Assembly (NCBI GenBank): GCA_036839975.1
Contig: DAISVU010000001.1
Span: forward strand, 117,166 to 181,165
From: RGIG7111 sp036839975
GTDB lineage: Bacteria; Bacillota; Clostridia; Peptostreptococcales; Anaerovoracaceae
Direction of reading: 5' to 3'
Length of the DNA: 64,000 bases
In this document: in pieces, positions 1 through 9,147 of the stretch
Position numbering within the stretch: position 1 is the stretch's first letter
Layout of the letters: the number at the start of each line of letters is the position of its first letter
Made by a program: the position numbers and the translations under genes
Notes under the pieces: model-generated
The model's database searches: none
What the model saw: only the letters and a program-made list of their open reading frames with translations
Told to the model about the DNA's origin: nothing

Positions 1-930
1 GTTGCTATAGGGCAGAAAAAATCCACGGTCGCGCAGCTGGTGCAGGTATTGGAAAATAAAGAAGCGATGGATTATACCATTGTAGTATCCGCAACAGCGT
101 CAGATGTTGCGCCGCTCCAGTATATCGCGCCATATGCGGGATGTGCCATGGGGGAACATTTCATGTATGAAGGCCGAGATGTGCTTATAGTATATGATGA
201 TCTTTCGAAACATGCCGTGGCTTACCGCGCGATGTCACTGTTGCTCAGAAGACCGCCCGGAAGAGAGGCGTATCCGGGTGATGTATTTTATCTTCACAGC
301 AGGCTGTTGGAAAGATCTGCGAAGTTGTCCGATAATCTTGGCGGCGGTTCTATAACGGCACTTCCCATAATAGAAACGCAGGCTGGAGATATATCTGCTT
401 ATATTCCGACCAATGTAATATCTATAACCGACGGTCAGCTATTCCTGGAGTCTGAACTTTTCTTCATGGGACAGAGACCGGCTATAAATGCGGGCATCTC
501 TGTATCGCGTGTAGGCGGTGACGCACAGATAAAAGCCATGAAGCAGGTATCAAGCAAGATCAAGCTTGAGCTTGCCCAATACAGAGAACTTGCGAGCTTT
601 TCACAGTTCGGATCAGATGTTGATAAAGATACAAAGGAAAGGCTTGAACATGGGCAGATACTGATGGAGATATTAAAACAACCACAGTATCAGCCGGTGG
701 AAGTGGATCATCAGGTTATGATAATATACGCTGCGGTCAACGGATACCTTGCCGATATAGATATATCCGATATAAAGGACTTTGAAAAGGCATTGTTTGA
801 ACATATGGACAGCATATATCCTGAGCTTGGAAGGAATGTCGCGGAAACGGGAGAGCTTGCACCTGATCTTGAGGAATCGCTCAAGGACGGAATAGAAGAC
901 TGTAAGAAGGAATTTCTGGCGGGAAGATAA
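1..930 (+). CDS. atpA: F-type ATP synthase subunit alpha (C-terminal part)
   Basis: Non-catalytic alpha subunit of the F1 sector of the proton or sodium ATP synthase. The frame is open from base 1, which reads VAIGQKKSTVAQ, a conserved stretch just after the Walker A region of AtpA; the gene therefore starts upstream of the window and only the last 309 residues are seen. The segment SDVDKDTKERLEHGQ near residue 205 is typical of the alpha C-terminal helical domain. It is followed 91 nt later by atpG, the standard F1 order alpha-gamma-beta-epsilon. Ends with TAA. Identification is very secure; the N-terminus is not available. Confidence 0.97.
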   Translation, partial: VAIGQKKSTVAQLVQVLENKEAMDYTIVVSATASDVAPLQYIAPYAGCAMGEHFMYEGRDVLIVYDDLSKHAVAYRAMSLLLRRPPGREAYPGDVFYLHSRLLERSAKLSDNLGGGSITALPIIETQAGDISAYIPTNVISITDGQLFLESELFFMGQRPAINAGISVSRVGGDAQIKAMKQVSSKIKLELAQYRELASFSQFGSDVDKDTKERLEHGQILMEILKQPQYQPVEVDHQVMIIYAAVNGYLADIDISDIKDFEKALFEHMDSIYPELGRNVAETGELAPDLEESLKDGIEDCKKEFLAGR

Positions 931-1021
931 ATATATTACAGGAAATGCAGTATGAGATAACTGTTATGCAAAGGATAAGACCTTTAGAAAAAAAGGAAAC
1001 TGCAGGAAAGGGGGCGATTTC

Positions 1022-1885
1022 ATGGCATCAGGCATGCAGGATATAAAACGTAGAATAAAAAGTGTTACAAGCATCGAGCATGTTACAAATGCGATGAAAC
1101 TCGTGTCGGCAGCGAAACTCAGAAGAGCCAAGCTGAACTTTGAAAAAACAAATGAATTCTCTGATTTCATAATAAATTCGATCGCAGAAGTGTTCAATAA
1201 CACTGAGGAGGTGCCGGAAAAATATCTTCTGAGAGACAACGAAATAGAAAACACTTGCTATATTATAGTTACAAGCGGCAGAGGGTTTTGCGGAAGTTTT
1301 AACAGTAATATTATCAAAGAAGCCGAAGCGGCGATAAAAAAAGAGACAGGTTCTTCGATGATACTGGCTATAGGAAGTAAGGGGCGGGATTATTTCGGAA
1401 AGCACGGGTATAATATATATGATGAATACTCAGCTCCGCCGGAAGATATTTCATTTTTGGAAAATCAAGAGATCACAAGACCGATCATCGATATGTACAA
1501 TGAGGGAACGATAGATAAAATCGTGCTTATATATACAGCGTTTGTAAGTACACTGGAGCAGCAGGTGCAGAACATTACATTATTGCCTTTTGAGATAGAG
1601 CGTGACCCGGAGATCATAAGACATGAAAAGGAAGTTGAATACGAGCCTTCAGTTGAAGGGGTTTTTAACTATTTGGTCCCTAAATACGTTGAAACCAGTA
1701 TACATGCGGCTCTCGTGGAATCGGCCATGTGTGAACATGCTGCGCGTAGAATGGCAATGGAAAACGCTACTGATAATGCACGAGACATGCTCAGCGATCT
1801 TTCGCTTCACTACAACAGAGCGAGACAGTCTCTCATAACAGATGAGATCATAGAGATAGTGGCAGGGTCTGAAGCTCAGCAGTAA
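1022..1885 (+). CDS. atpG: F-type ATP synthase subunit gamma
   Basis: Central rotor shaft of F1, linking the c-ring to the catalytic beta subunits. 287 residues, the usual length. The N-terminal helix contains IKRRIKSVTSIEHVTNAMKL, the family signature, and the C-terminal helix contains ALVESAMCEHAARRMAMENA, which matches the conserved gamma motif. A GAAAGGGGG Shine-Dalgarno stretch lies just before ATG 1022. Third position in the F1 gene order between atpA and atpD. Cytoplasmic face of the membrane-bound enzyme. No irregularities seen. Confidence 0.97.
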   Translation: MASGMQDIKRRIKSVTSIEHVTNAMKLVSAAKLRRAKLNFEKTNEFSDFIINSIAEVFNNTEEVPEKYLLRDNEIENTCYIIVTSGRGFCGSFNSNIIKEAEAAIKKETGSSMILAIGSKGRDYFGKHGYNIYDEYSAPPEDISFLENQEITRPIIDMYNEGTIDKIVLIYTAFVSTLEQQVQNITLLPFEIERDPEIIRHEKEVEYEPSVEGVFNYLVPKYVETSIHAALVESAMCEHAARRMAMENATDNARDMLSDLSLHYNRARQSLITDEIIEIVAGSEAQQ

Positions 1886-2003
1886 GCGTGCAGGCTGAAA
1901 GCCTTCTTGCGAAAAGCCGGGGAACCGCGGCAAGGGCAGATGTGCAGCCGTTATAATTATCCCTCATATAATTAAGTTCATCAAAACACAGGAGGTAAAG
2001 CCA

Positions 2004-3404
2004 GTGAATAAGGGAATGATAAACCAAATAATAGGACCTGTAATAGATATAAAGTTTGATGCGGAGCATATGCCTGAGCTTCTCAATTCAATTGTTATAC
2101 ATTTCCAGGGAAGAAATATAGTGGCAGAAGTTGCACAGCATGTAGGGGATGATGTCGCAAGGTGCGTGGCACTTTCGTCCACAGAGGGACTTACAAGAGG
2201 AATGGAAGCAGAGGATACGGGAGAGCCGATTCACGTGCCTGTCGGAAGGGAAGTTTTAGGAAGGCTGTTCAATGTTATTGGAGAAACTATAGATGAGAAG
2301 GGACCTCTTGAAACTTTGGAGAAAGCATCCATACACAGGCCTACACCTACATTTGAAGAGCAGAACACGACCGCAGAAATCTTTGAAACGGGTATTAAGG
2401 TCATCGACCTGATAGCGCCTTATACGAGAGGCGGCAAGGTAGGCCTTCTCGGCGGCGCAGGAGTCGGAAAGACAGTGCTCATACAGGAATTGATCAGCAA
2501 TATTGCAAAGGAACATGGAGGTATTTCCGTATTTGCGGGGGTCGGTGAACGTACAAGAGAAGGCAACGATCTATACTATGAAATGATCGAATCAGATGTA
2601 ATAGAAAAAACTGCCATGGTGTTCGGGCAGATGAATAAACCACCGGGGGCAAGAATGAGAGTGGCTCTTACGGGACTGACTATGGCGGAGTATTTCAGGG
2701 ATCAAGAAGGGCAGGATGTTCTGCTTTTCATAGATAATATATTCCGATTCACACAGGCAGGTTCAGAAGTATCGGCACTGCTTGGACGTGTGCCGTCAGC
2801 GGTGGGATATCAGCCAACGCTTGCTATGGAAATGGGAGCTCTCCAGGAAAGGATAACATCCACAAAGACGGGATCGATTACATCGGTACAGGCAATATAT
2901 GTGCCGGCAGATGACCTTACAGACCCTGCTCCGGCAACTACTTTTGCACATCTTGATGCTACAACAGTACTTTCAAGAGCTATAACGGAGCTGGGCATAT
3001 ATCCGGCGGTAGATCCTCTGGAATCCAGTTCAAGAATCATGGATCCTCTCATACTTGGTGATGATCATTACAATACGGCCAGAAGTGTACAGGAAATGCT
3101 GCAGAGGTATAAGGATCTGCAGGATATTATTGCAATACTTGGTATGGATGAACTGTCTGATGCCGATAAGCGTGTAGTAGCGCGTGCGCGGAGGATACAG
3201 AGATTTCTGTCACAGCCGTTCAGTGTTGCCGAGCAGTTTACGGGAATGCCGGGCAAGTATGTTCCGCTTGAGGAAACCATACGCGGCTTTAAGGAAATAT
3301 TGGAAGGCAGATACGATGATGTGCCTGAGGCGATGTTTCTCAATGCAGGCAGCATAGATGATGTAGCAGAAAGGTACAGCAGGGAAGATGGGAAAAAAAA
3401 TTGA
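2004..3404 (+). CDS. atpD: F-type ATP synthase subunit beta
   Basis: Catalytic subunit of F1, which makes or splits ATP. 466 residues, usual length. The P-loop GGAGVGKTVL lies near residues 150-160, the GERTREGNDLY segment follows near 190, and the Walker B strand with LLFIDNIFRF is near 240. The start is GTG 2004, preceded by AGGAGG at 1991-1996. The 3' end overlaps atpC by 17 nt, implying translational coupling. The ion (H+ or Na+) is set by subunit c, which is outside the window. Confidence 0.98.
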   Translation: MNKGMINQIIGPVIDIKFDAEHMPELLNSIVIHFQGRNIVAEVAQHVGDDVARCVALSSTEGLTRGMEAEDTGEPIHVPVGREVLGRLFNVIGETIDEKGPLETLEKASIHRPTPTFEEQNTTAEIFETGIKVIDLIAPYTRGGKVGLLGGAGVGKTVLIQELISNIAKEHGGISVFAGVGERTREGNDLYYEMIESDVIEKTAMVFGQMNKPPGARMRVALTGLTMAEYFRDQEGQDVLLFIDNIFRFTQAGSEVSALLGRVPSAVGYQPTLAMEMGALQERITSTKTGSITSVQAIYVPADDLTDPAPATTFAHLDATTVLSRAITELGIYPAVDPLESSSRIMDPLILGDDHYNTARSVQEMLQRYKDLQDIIAILGMDELSDADKRVVARARRIQRFLSQPFSVAEQFTGMPGKYVPLEETIRGFKEILEGRYDDVPEAMFLNAGSIDDVAERYSREDGKKN

Positions 3405-3816
3405 TCTTGAAATAATCACGCCCTCTAAGGTGTTTTACAAAGGCAAGGTAAAGCTTGTAACAGTCAGGACATTGAGCGGTGAGGAAGGCTTCATGGCCGG
3501 ACATTCCTGGGCTGTTAAGCTGCTTGCGGTGGGTGAGCTGCGGATACAGGAGTCGGAGGCGAAGGAATACAAACTGGCTGCTGTTTCGGGCGGATATATA
3601 GACGTGAAAGATAGCATTATAATTTTTACGGATGCTGCGGAATGGGCTGAAGATATCGATATGAAAAAAGCACTGAGTGAAAAAGCAAGGGCTGAAGACT
3701 GGCTTACCAGAAATGCGGATGAAAATCCGCTTTATGTGGAACGTGCAAGGATAGCTATACAGAAATCCATAACTAGGATGAACGTTTCTCAAGGCGGGAG
3801 CAGAAGCAAGAGGTGA
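3388..3816 (+). CDS. atpC: F-type ATP synthase subunit epsilon
   Basis: Regulatory F1 subunit that contacts gamma and the c-ring and inhibits ATP hydrolysis. 142 residues. The N-terminal beta-sandwich is recognisable from the DLEIITPSKVFYKGKV start and the TLSGEEGFMAGH segment near residue 30; the C-terminal half is helical. In many bacteria the second of these motifs reads GEIGILPGH, so this is a somewhat divergent copy. It overlaps atpD, is the last gene of the operon and is followed by a terminator at 3934-3987. Confidence 0.93.
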   Translation: MGKKIDLEIITPSKVFYKGKVKLVTVRTLSGEEGFMAGHSWAVKLLAVGELRIQESEAKEYKLAAVSGGYIDVKDSIIIFTDAAEWAEDIDMKKALSEKARAEDWLTRNADENPLYVERARIAIQKSITRMNVSQGGSRSKR

Positions 3817-3933
3817 TACTACAGGCTCTTTATAAGCATAGACAGACATTTATGAAATTTGTATTCAAGGCTTGAAGACAAAGTGCAGAGCCTTTGCATA
3901 AATTGCCAAGGTATATACCAAGTCTGCTCAATA

Positions 3934-3987
3934 CGGCTCAAACAGACGCTTGTAGACATTTAGACAAGGTTGTGAGCCGGTTTTTTG
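3934..3987 (+). terminator. Intrinsic terminator of the atp operon
   Basis: CGGCTCA at 3934-3940 pairs with TGAGCCG at 3973-3979, an inner CTTGT/ACAAG pairing extends the stem, and TTTTTT follows at 3981-3986. It lies 118 nt after the atpC stop, the expected place for the end of the ATP synthase transcript. Confidence 0.8.
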
Positions 3988-3989
3988 TG

Positions 3990-4018
3990 TTGAAATCCTA
4001 TGTATCAGTCGTTATAAT
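3990..4018 (+). promoter_or_regulatory. Sigma-A-type promoter for the CofE-like gene
   Basis: TTGAAA at 3990-3995, a 17-nt spacer and a perfect TATAAT at 4013-4018. It sits immediately after the atp terminator and 69 nt before the next ATG, so the gene at 4087 is probably transcribed independently of the ATP synthase. The short leader holds a small GGGC/GCCC hairpin near 4037-4052. Confidence 0.75.
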
Positions 4019-4086
4019 ATATAAATTGGAAAGAGTGGGCATTTTGCCCGCCAGGGAAGGCATCCGGAAAACGGGAGATAATAAAT

Positions 4087-5280
4087 ATGGAAGACAGAAT
4101 AATCGGTACTATTTCTATGGGGCTGCGGGCGCCCATAATAAAGGAAGGCTCGAACATTGAAAAGATACTTACAGACACAGTACTCGGCGCAGCTTCCGCC
4201 GGTGAATTTGTCATAGATGACAGAGACATTATAGCTGTAACTGAATCTGTAGTTGCGCGGGCACAGGGGAACTACGCCACTACAGATCAGCTTGCAGCTG
4301 ATATAAAAAATAAATTTGGTGGAGAAGATATTGGAGTGGTATTTCCGATACTCAGCAGGAACAGATTTGCAATATGTCTAAGGGGTATTGCAAGAGGTGT
4401 AAAGAAGATAACGCTCATGTTGAGCTATCCCGGTGATGAGGTCGGAAACCATCTTATAGACCTGGATGCACTGGATGAAAAAGGGATCGATCCGTATATA
4501 GATGTTTTTACCCAGGATGAGTTTGAAAGCATCTTCGGGAAATCCAAGCATAGATTTACGGGTATGGACTATATAGGATATTATAAGAACCTGATCGAAG
4601 ATGAAGGAGCGGAAGCTGAGATAATACTCGGCAATGACCCGAGGAAAATACTCGAGTACACGCAGAAAGTTCTTACCTGTGATATACATACGCGTTTAAG
4701 AAGCAAAAGAATATTAAAAGACGCGGGGGCCAAAGTCGTGCTTGGAATGGATGATATACTTACTGAATCTGTAGACGGAAGCGGTTCAAATAAAAATTAC
4801 GGAATACTCGGATCGAACAAGGCTGCGGAAGACAGAATAAAACTTTTTCCGGAAAACTGCGATATGTTCGTGGAAAAAATCCAGAAAAATATAAAGGATG
4901 CGACGGGGAAGACGGTAGAAGTCATGGTATACGGTGATGGCGCATTCAAGGATCCTGTGGGCAAAATATGGGAACTTGCAGATCCCGTGGTTTCACCGGG
5001 ATACACAAAAGGACTCGAGGGCACACCTAACGAAGTTAAACTCAAATATCTTGCGGACAATGATTTCGCTGAACTTCGAGGGGATGAGCTTAAAGCTGCG
5101 ATATCTGACTATATCAAGAATAAAGACGATGACCTCGAAGGCCAGATGGCCTCTCAGGGAACGACGCCAAGGCGGCTTACCGATCTGATCGGTTCGCTCT
5201 GTGACCTTACTTCAGGAAGTGGAGACAAAGGTACGCCTTTCATTTACATAAAGGGATATTTCGATAATTATACAAAGTAA
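4087..5280 (+). CDS. CofE-like (F420-0:gamma-glutamyl ligase family) protein
   Basis: 397 residues resembling the F420_ligase (CofE) family, which in archaea and actinobacteria adds glutamate to coenzyme F420-0. Seen in the sequence: an N-terminal beta-rich start, the EFVIDDRDIIAVTESVVARA segment near residues 38-57, and acidic, metal-binding-type stretches including VMVYGDGAFKDPVGKIWE near residue 280. Proteins of this family occur in many Clostridia that are not known to make F420; their substrate there is unknown to me, so a gamma-glutamyl or amino acid ligase activity is inference. It has its own promoter and lies alone between atpC and scpA. Start ATG 4087 with GGGAG upstream. Confidence 0.72.
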   Translation: MEDRIIGTISMGLRAPIIKEGSNIEKILTDTVLGAASAGEFVIDDRDIIAVTESVVARAQGNYATTDQLAADIKNKFGGEDIGVVFPILSRNRFAICLRGIARGVKKITLMLSYPGDEVGNHLIDLDALDEKGIDPYIDVFTQDEFESIFGKSKHRFTGMDYIGYYKNLIEDEGAEAEIILGNDPRKILEYTQKVLTCDIHTRLRSKRILKDAGAKVVLGMDDILTESVDGSGSNKNYGILGSNKAAEDRIKLFPENCDMFVEKIQKNIKDATGKTVEVMVYGDGAFKDPVGKIWELADPVVSPGYTKGLEGTPNEVKLKYLADNDFAELRGDELKAAISDYIKNKDDDLEGQMASQGTTPRRLTDLIGSLCDLTSGSGDKGTPFIYIKGYFDNYTK

Positions 5281-5358
5281 ACGTATAAGTTGTGCGTAAT
5301 GCCAATCCTTAAACGGCCGTATTGCCGTTGTTTCAGCATAAGTATAACGGGAGCGGGT

Positions 5359-6129
5359 ATGGGATATAAAGTAAAACTCAGCATTTTCGAAGGGCCTTTC
5401 GATCTGCTCGTATACCTTATTGAGAATGCGCAGATGAACATATATGATATAAAGATCTCGGAGATAACGAGACAGTATCTTGGGTATATAGACATAATGC
5501 GTGAAAAGGATGTAGCAGTCGCCATTGAGTTTATGGTTCTGGCGGCCCAGTTGATTGAGATAAAATCAAAGATGCTGCTGCCAGGGAAAATTGCGGACGG
5601 GGACGGTGTAGTGGATGAAGATCCTAGAGAAGGTCTTGTGGCAAGGATACTGGAATACAAGAAATTCAAAATTCTTTCCGCAATGCTTGCCGAACGTGAA
5701 GAGGCCGGATTTGACATTTGGGAAAAACCACAGGAGGATCTTTCGGAATACACCGACGAACCGGACGAGTATCTTTCGCTTGAACTCAGCAAATTTGTTA
5801 GCGCATTTGAAGACTTTCTGCTCAGAAAGCAGCGCATGGAAGATATGGAAAAGCGCTATGCACGGATCGAGCGGCAGCGGGAAACAACAGAGATCAAGAT
5901 CGATCAGATCAAAAACAAACTTATGGAGAACGAACGTGAATTTATCTATTTCAGGGAGCTTCTAAATCCGGGAACAGACCGTTATGATATCGCGCTGACA
6001 TTTGTCTCTATGCTTGAGATGATAAGACAGCGCAGAGTGGTTGCCGATCAGAAGCAGACGTTCGGGGATATTCGTGTGATATCTACGGACAAGTTGGATG
6101 AGGCTATGGCACTGCAGATCGAGGATTAA
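5359..6129 (+). CDS. scpA: Segregation and condensation protein A (kleisin)
   Basis: Kleisin subunit of the SMC-ScpAB condensin, which bridges the SMC heads and organises the chromosome. 256 residues with start ATG 5359 (GGGAGCGGG just upstream, and the next residues GYKVKLSIFEGPFDLLV match the family N-terminus); an earlier in-frame ATG at 5290 would add an unlikely 23-residue leader. The FEGPFDLLVYLIE motif and the later EIKSKMLLPG segment are diagnostic. Only 6 nt separate it from scpB. Its partner smc is also in this window at 25.7 kb. Confidence 0.95.
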   Translation: MGYKVKLSIFEGPFDLLVYLIENAQMNIYDIKISEITRQYLGYIDIMREKDVAVAIEFMVLAAQLIEIKSKMLLPGKIADGDGVVDEDPREGLVARILEYKKFKILSAMLAEREEAGFDIWEKPQEDLSEYTDEPDEYLSLELSKFVSAFEDFLLRKQRMEDMEKRYARIERQRETTEIKIDQIKNKLMENEREFIYFRELLNPGTDRYDIALTFVSMLEMIRQRRVVADQKQTFGDIRVISTDKLDEAMALQIED

Positions 6130-6135
6130 TGTGAT

Positions 6136-6726
6136 ATGACTACTAAAAAGACTATAAAATCTGCATTTGAATCAATGATGTTCGTTTGGGGTGAACCGCT
6201 TGATGTAAAACTTGCAGCGGAGATATTTAACATAAGCAGACAGGAAGCTTATGGGCATTTCAAGGAGTTGCAAAGTGAGTATGAGCAGGAAGGAAGAGGA
6301 TTGCAGATCAGGGAAATTAACAGAAGCTTTCAGCTTGTGACAAAACCTGAAAACACCGAGTATATCGAAAAACTATGTACTCCTGTCAAGCGTAGAAGGC
6401 TTACACAGTCGGCGCTTGAAGTTCTGGCGATAGTTGCATATAAACAGCCTGTAACAAAGGGCGAGATCGAAGCTGTGAGGGGGATAAGATGTGACAGAGT
6501 TCTGGACGGACTGAAGAAAAAGGATTTAGTTACTGAACTCGGAAGATCGTCAGCTATAGGACGCCCGATACTATATGGTACCACTGATTCATTTTTGAAG
6601 AATTTTGGATTCACAAATCTTAAAGAGCTTCCCGATATCGATGATATTGAAGAAGTGATGCTGGTTTCAGATGAGGATGACTTACAGGAACAGGGACAGA
6701 TATCTATTGAGATACCTAAAGAATAG
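6136..6726 (+). CDS. scpB: Segregation and condensation protein B
   Basis: Winged-helix partner of ScpA in the SMC complex. 196 residues. The region RRLTQSALEVLAIVAYKQPV near residues 87-106 and GEIEAVRGI just after it are the conserved ScpB signature; an acidic tail follows. It is directly downstream of scpA, as in most Firmicutes. The gene ends with TAG, one of many genes here that use this stop, which bears on the interpretation of the internal TAG in secA. Confidence 0.95.
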   Translation: MTTKKTIKSAFESMMFVWGEPLDVKLAAEIFNISRQEAYGHFKELQSEYEQEGRGLQIREINRSFQLVTKPENTEYIEKLCTPVKRRRLTQSALEVLAIVAYKQPVTKGEIEAVRGIRCDRVLDGLKKKDLVTELGRSSAIGRPILYGTTDSFLKNFGFTNLKELPDIDDIEEVMLVSDEDDLQEQGQISIEIPKE

Positions 6727-6801
6727 ATATTTATGCGGGAAACCGAAAGTCGCTGCTGATCGACACGTTTGAAAAGACGGCATGGTCGGAAAGGCATGGA
6801 A

Positions 6802-7509
6802 ATGAGATTAAACAAATACATAGCGGCTTGCGGTATCGCAAGCAGGCGAAAAGCTGACCGGCTGATAGCGAACGGCAATGTAAAGGTAAACGGAGCTGTG
6901 GTGCGCGAAAAGGGGTACAGCACTGCAAAAGGTGATATTATACGGATAAACGGCCGGAGAATCCTACCTGTGACTCATCACACATACATAATGCTGAACA
7001 AACCTAAGGGATATATAACGACTGTTACAGATGACCGTGATCGAAAGACCGTTTCGGATCTTGTATCAGATGTGCAGGCAAGGCTTTTTCCTGTAGGCAG
7101 GCTTGACCGTGATACAATGGGGCTACTGATAATGACAGATGATGGGGACTTGGCATATAAAATAACACATCCCGGCTATGAGATTACAAAGACGTACAGA
7201 GCTTTGATAACAGGTACAATATCGAAGGAAAAAATTTGGGCGCTCAGAAACGGTGTTGATATCGGAGGGTTTGTAACTTCAAAAGCAAAGGTGGATATCA
7301 TAAGGCAGAATAAAAAAAACACACTTATAGAGATAAGCATTCATGAAGGGAAAAACCGGCAGATAAGAAGGATGTTAAAGGCAGTTGGGAAAAGTGTTAT
7401 ACAACTTGAACGCGTTGCAATCGGGAAAGTGTACCTTGGAAAGCTTATGCAGGGGCATTACCGGAAACTCAGGCAGAATGAAATAGATTATTTGAAAGAA
7501 TCGGACTGA
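6802..7509 (+). CDS. rluB: 23S rRNA pseudouridine synthase, RluB/RsuA family
   Basis: Converts a uridine of large-subunit rRNA to pseudouridine. About 235 residues from ATG 6802; GGAAAGG at 6788-6794 supports this start, with ATG 6796 as a close alternative. An N-terminal S4 RNA-binding domain (MRLNKYIAACGIASRRKAD) is followed by the catalytic GRLDRDTMGLL motif whose Asp is the nucleophile, near residue 105, and by the family motif EGKNRQIRRML near residue 190. RluB commonly follows scpAB in Firmicutes. RsuA or RluE/F specificity cannot be excluded. It converges with the next gene with only 5 nt between the two stop codons. Confidence 0.9.
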   Translation: MRLNKYIAACGIASRRKADRLIANGNVKVNGAVVREKGYSTAKGDIIRINGRRILPVTHHTYIMLNKPKGYITTVTDDRDRKTVSDLVSDVQARLFPVGRLDRDTMGLLIMTDDGDLAYKITHPGYEITKTYRALITGTISKEKIWALRNGVDIGGFVTSKAKVDIIRQNKKNTLIEISIHEGKNRQIRRMLKAVGKSVIQLERVAIGKVYLGKLMQGHYRKLRQNEIDYLKESD

Positions 7510-7514
7510 GAACA

Positions 7515-8786
7515 TCAGACAGAACCTTTTTTCAGGTATGAAGTTCTCACGGACTTAACGAAAGCGTCTATATCGTTTCTGCTCGTGAATACAGCTCTTG
7601 CACTTTTATTTTTGCCTCCGCCTCGGGCAGAGAAATCGTTTGCGTGATTTTTTACATGTTTTCCGCAGTTAAAACTTCCGTCTGAAAACAGTAGAATCGT
7701 GCTGTCGCTTTCAGAAACTATAATAACCACACCTGAAGTTTCTTCCATAGCAGATTCACCGATTCTTCTCAGGTCATCTGCCTTCATGTCCGAATATTTG
7801 TATATATGTATTGTAGGTGCAGGTGCAGCTGCAATATCAGCCTTTATCTCTGAAACGCGCGATGCAATAACGGAACGTCGGAGTATGTCTAACTCTTCCT
7901 TTGCTGACTGAATCTTATGCTCGCGTGCATATATCTTTTTTAGAAGGTCATCGGTGCCTGCCGAGTATCTGATGCCAAGTTCCGTGATTATCTCATGCTT
8001 TTTATCGAAATCAGCCATGGCACGCTTTCCTGCTTCAAAGTAAATGCGGAACATATCCTTGTTCTTTTCCACCTTGTATATCTTAAGCAGACCGACTTGG
8101 CTCGATCTTGCAGGGTGGGTTCCGCAGCACGCAACGCAGTCGGAAGGGTTGTTTTCATCTCCTACGCAGACTATGGTTATGTCTTCGTCTATTGACAGTT
8201 TTTTGCGTAGAGGCAGATTTTCCGCATCTTCTCTTTTGTCAAAGTGGCGCACGATAATTGGCAGGTCACTCCATATCACATTGTTTGTCATTTCTTCTGC
8301 TTTAAGGGCAGTTTCCCATGTTATAGTCTCGTATGCGGGATTGTCTTCCAGTCTCATATCTACGGTCATGTAGTCATCACCCATGTGAAAGCCCCGGTTT
8401 ACAGCGCCGCAGAGTTTGTAAAACATCCCTGAGAGGATATGTTCGCCGCAGTGACGCTGCATGTTGTCAAAACGGTGCGCCCAATCGATTTTGCAGCGGA
8501 CTCTCGCTCCTTCAGTAAGTGATGACGTATCATTGTGATCATCTAAAAGTATGCGGTGGAAAACAGTATTGTCTTGCTCATAAACATCTTTGACTTTAAA
8601 GCCGTTTATAGTTCCGGTGTCGCAGCTTTGACCGCCGCCGGCAGGGAAAAATACAGTGCGGTCTAAAGTGAGAATAAAAAAACAGCCGTTTTCTTTTTGT
8701 TTTTTCTCATATGGGGATATGCCTGTAATTTCAGCATCGCAGGCCTGTAAATAGACATCTTTTTGAAAAAGCTTCTTCGTAATCAT
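7515..8786 (-). CDS. AlaX-type alanyl-tRNA editing protein (with DHHA1-like C-terminus)
   Basis: Predicted trans-editing hydrolase that removes serine or glycine wrongly attached to tRNA-Ala. 423 residues, the length of the AlaX-L form. The N-terminus has the AGGGQSCDTGTI segment of the AlaRS-like editing domain; zinc ligands are RHCGEHILSG (HxxxH type) near residue 115 and CxxxxH in ACCGTHPARSSQVG near residue 220. The C-terminal DFSARGGGKNKSARA resembles the DHHA1 RNA-binding domain of AlaRS. AAAGGAG precedes the ATG. Transcribed against its neighbours from its own promoter. Confidence 0.88.
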   Translation of the reverse strand: MITKKLFQKDVYLQACDAEITGISPYEKKQKENGCFFILTLDRTVFFPAGGGQSCDTGTINGFKVKDVYEQDNTVFHRILLDDHNDTSSLTEGARVRCKIDWAHRFDNMQRHCGEHILSGMFYKLCGAVNRGFHMGDDYMTVDMRLEDNPAYETITWETALKAEEMTNNVIWSDLPIIVRHFDKREDAENLPLRKKLSIDEDITIVCVGDENNPSDCVACCGTHPARSSQVGLLKIYKVEKNKDMFRIYFEAGKRAMADFDKKHEIITELGIRYSAGTDDLLKKIYAREHKIQSAKEELDILRRSVIASRVSEIKADIAAAPAPTIHIYKYSDMKADDLRRIGESAMEETSGVVIIVSESDSTILLFSDGSFNCGKHVKNHANDFSARGGGKNKSARAVFTSRNDIDAFVKSVRTSYLKKGSV

Positions 8787-8819
8787 TTCTTCGACTCCTT
8801 TTGTTTTTTCTATGAAAGC

Positions 8820-8848
8820 ATTATAGCATACATGCCGGCGTGTATGAA
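8820..8848 (-). promoter_or_regulatory. Promoter of the AlaX-type gene
   Basis: On the minus strand, TTCATA, a 17-nt spacer and TATAAT (plus-strand 8820-8825), preceded by TATGC. It is 33 nt from the start codon of the gene at 7515-8786. Confidence 0.6.
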
Positions 8849-9016
8849 AAGTTTATGAAAAAGGTCGTATAGTAACCACATGAAAGACAGTGCTGTATAA
8901 GGGGCATATGAAGAGTTGCAATGTTGATTTGAAAATTTATGTGGCAAAACAAAAAACGGGCTGAAAACCACGAGTTTAGGGGAAGGAGGCTTAGAGGCGA
9001 TATCTGAGAATTGAAT

Positions 9017-9147
9017 TGTGGATAACTGCTTCATATGATTAAGCTTAAAACTCCAGAACCATTGGTATCAGCGGTTTTTATAAAAAAATATTTTCCACAG
9101 GCACCTTTGGATGAAATCGTATACAATTTTTAAAAAGCTGTTGATAA
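9017..9147. other. Cluster of DnaA-box-like sites in a 0.5-kb non-coding region
   Basis: The stretch 8849-9369 has no convincing gene and is AT-rich. Within it, 9017-9025 reads TGTGGATAA, the exact reverse complement of the DnaA box TTATCCACA; 9091-9099 reads TTTTCCACA (one mismatch); and 9139-9147 reads TGTTGATAA (one mismatch to the reverse box). Three such sites in 131 nt suggest DnaA binding. There is no dnaA, dnaN or strand switch of coding direction here, so a replication origin is unlikely; a DnaA-titrating or regulatory site is possible. Confidence 0.4.

Noticed and set aside
5290..5358. Longer ScpA starting at 5290
   Set aside because: No ribosome site, and the 23 extra residues are not ScpA-like; ATG 5359 gives the family N-terminus.
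9017..9147. Chromosome origin oriC
   Set aside because: There is no dnaA, dnaN, rpmH or rnpA, and genes on both sides run in the same direction; only a DnaA-binding site is suggested.
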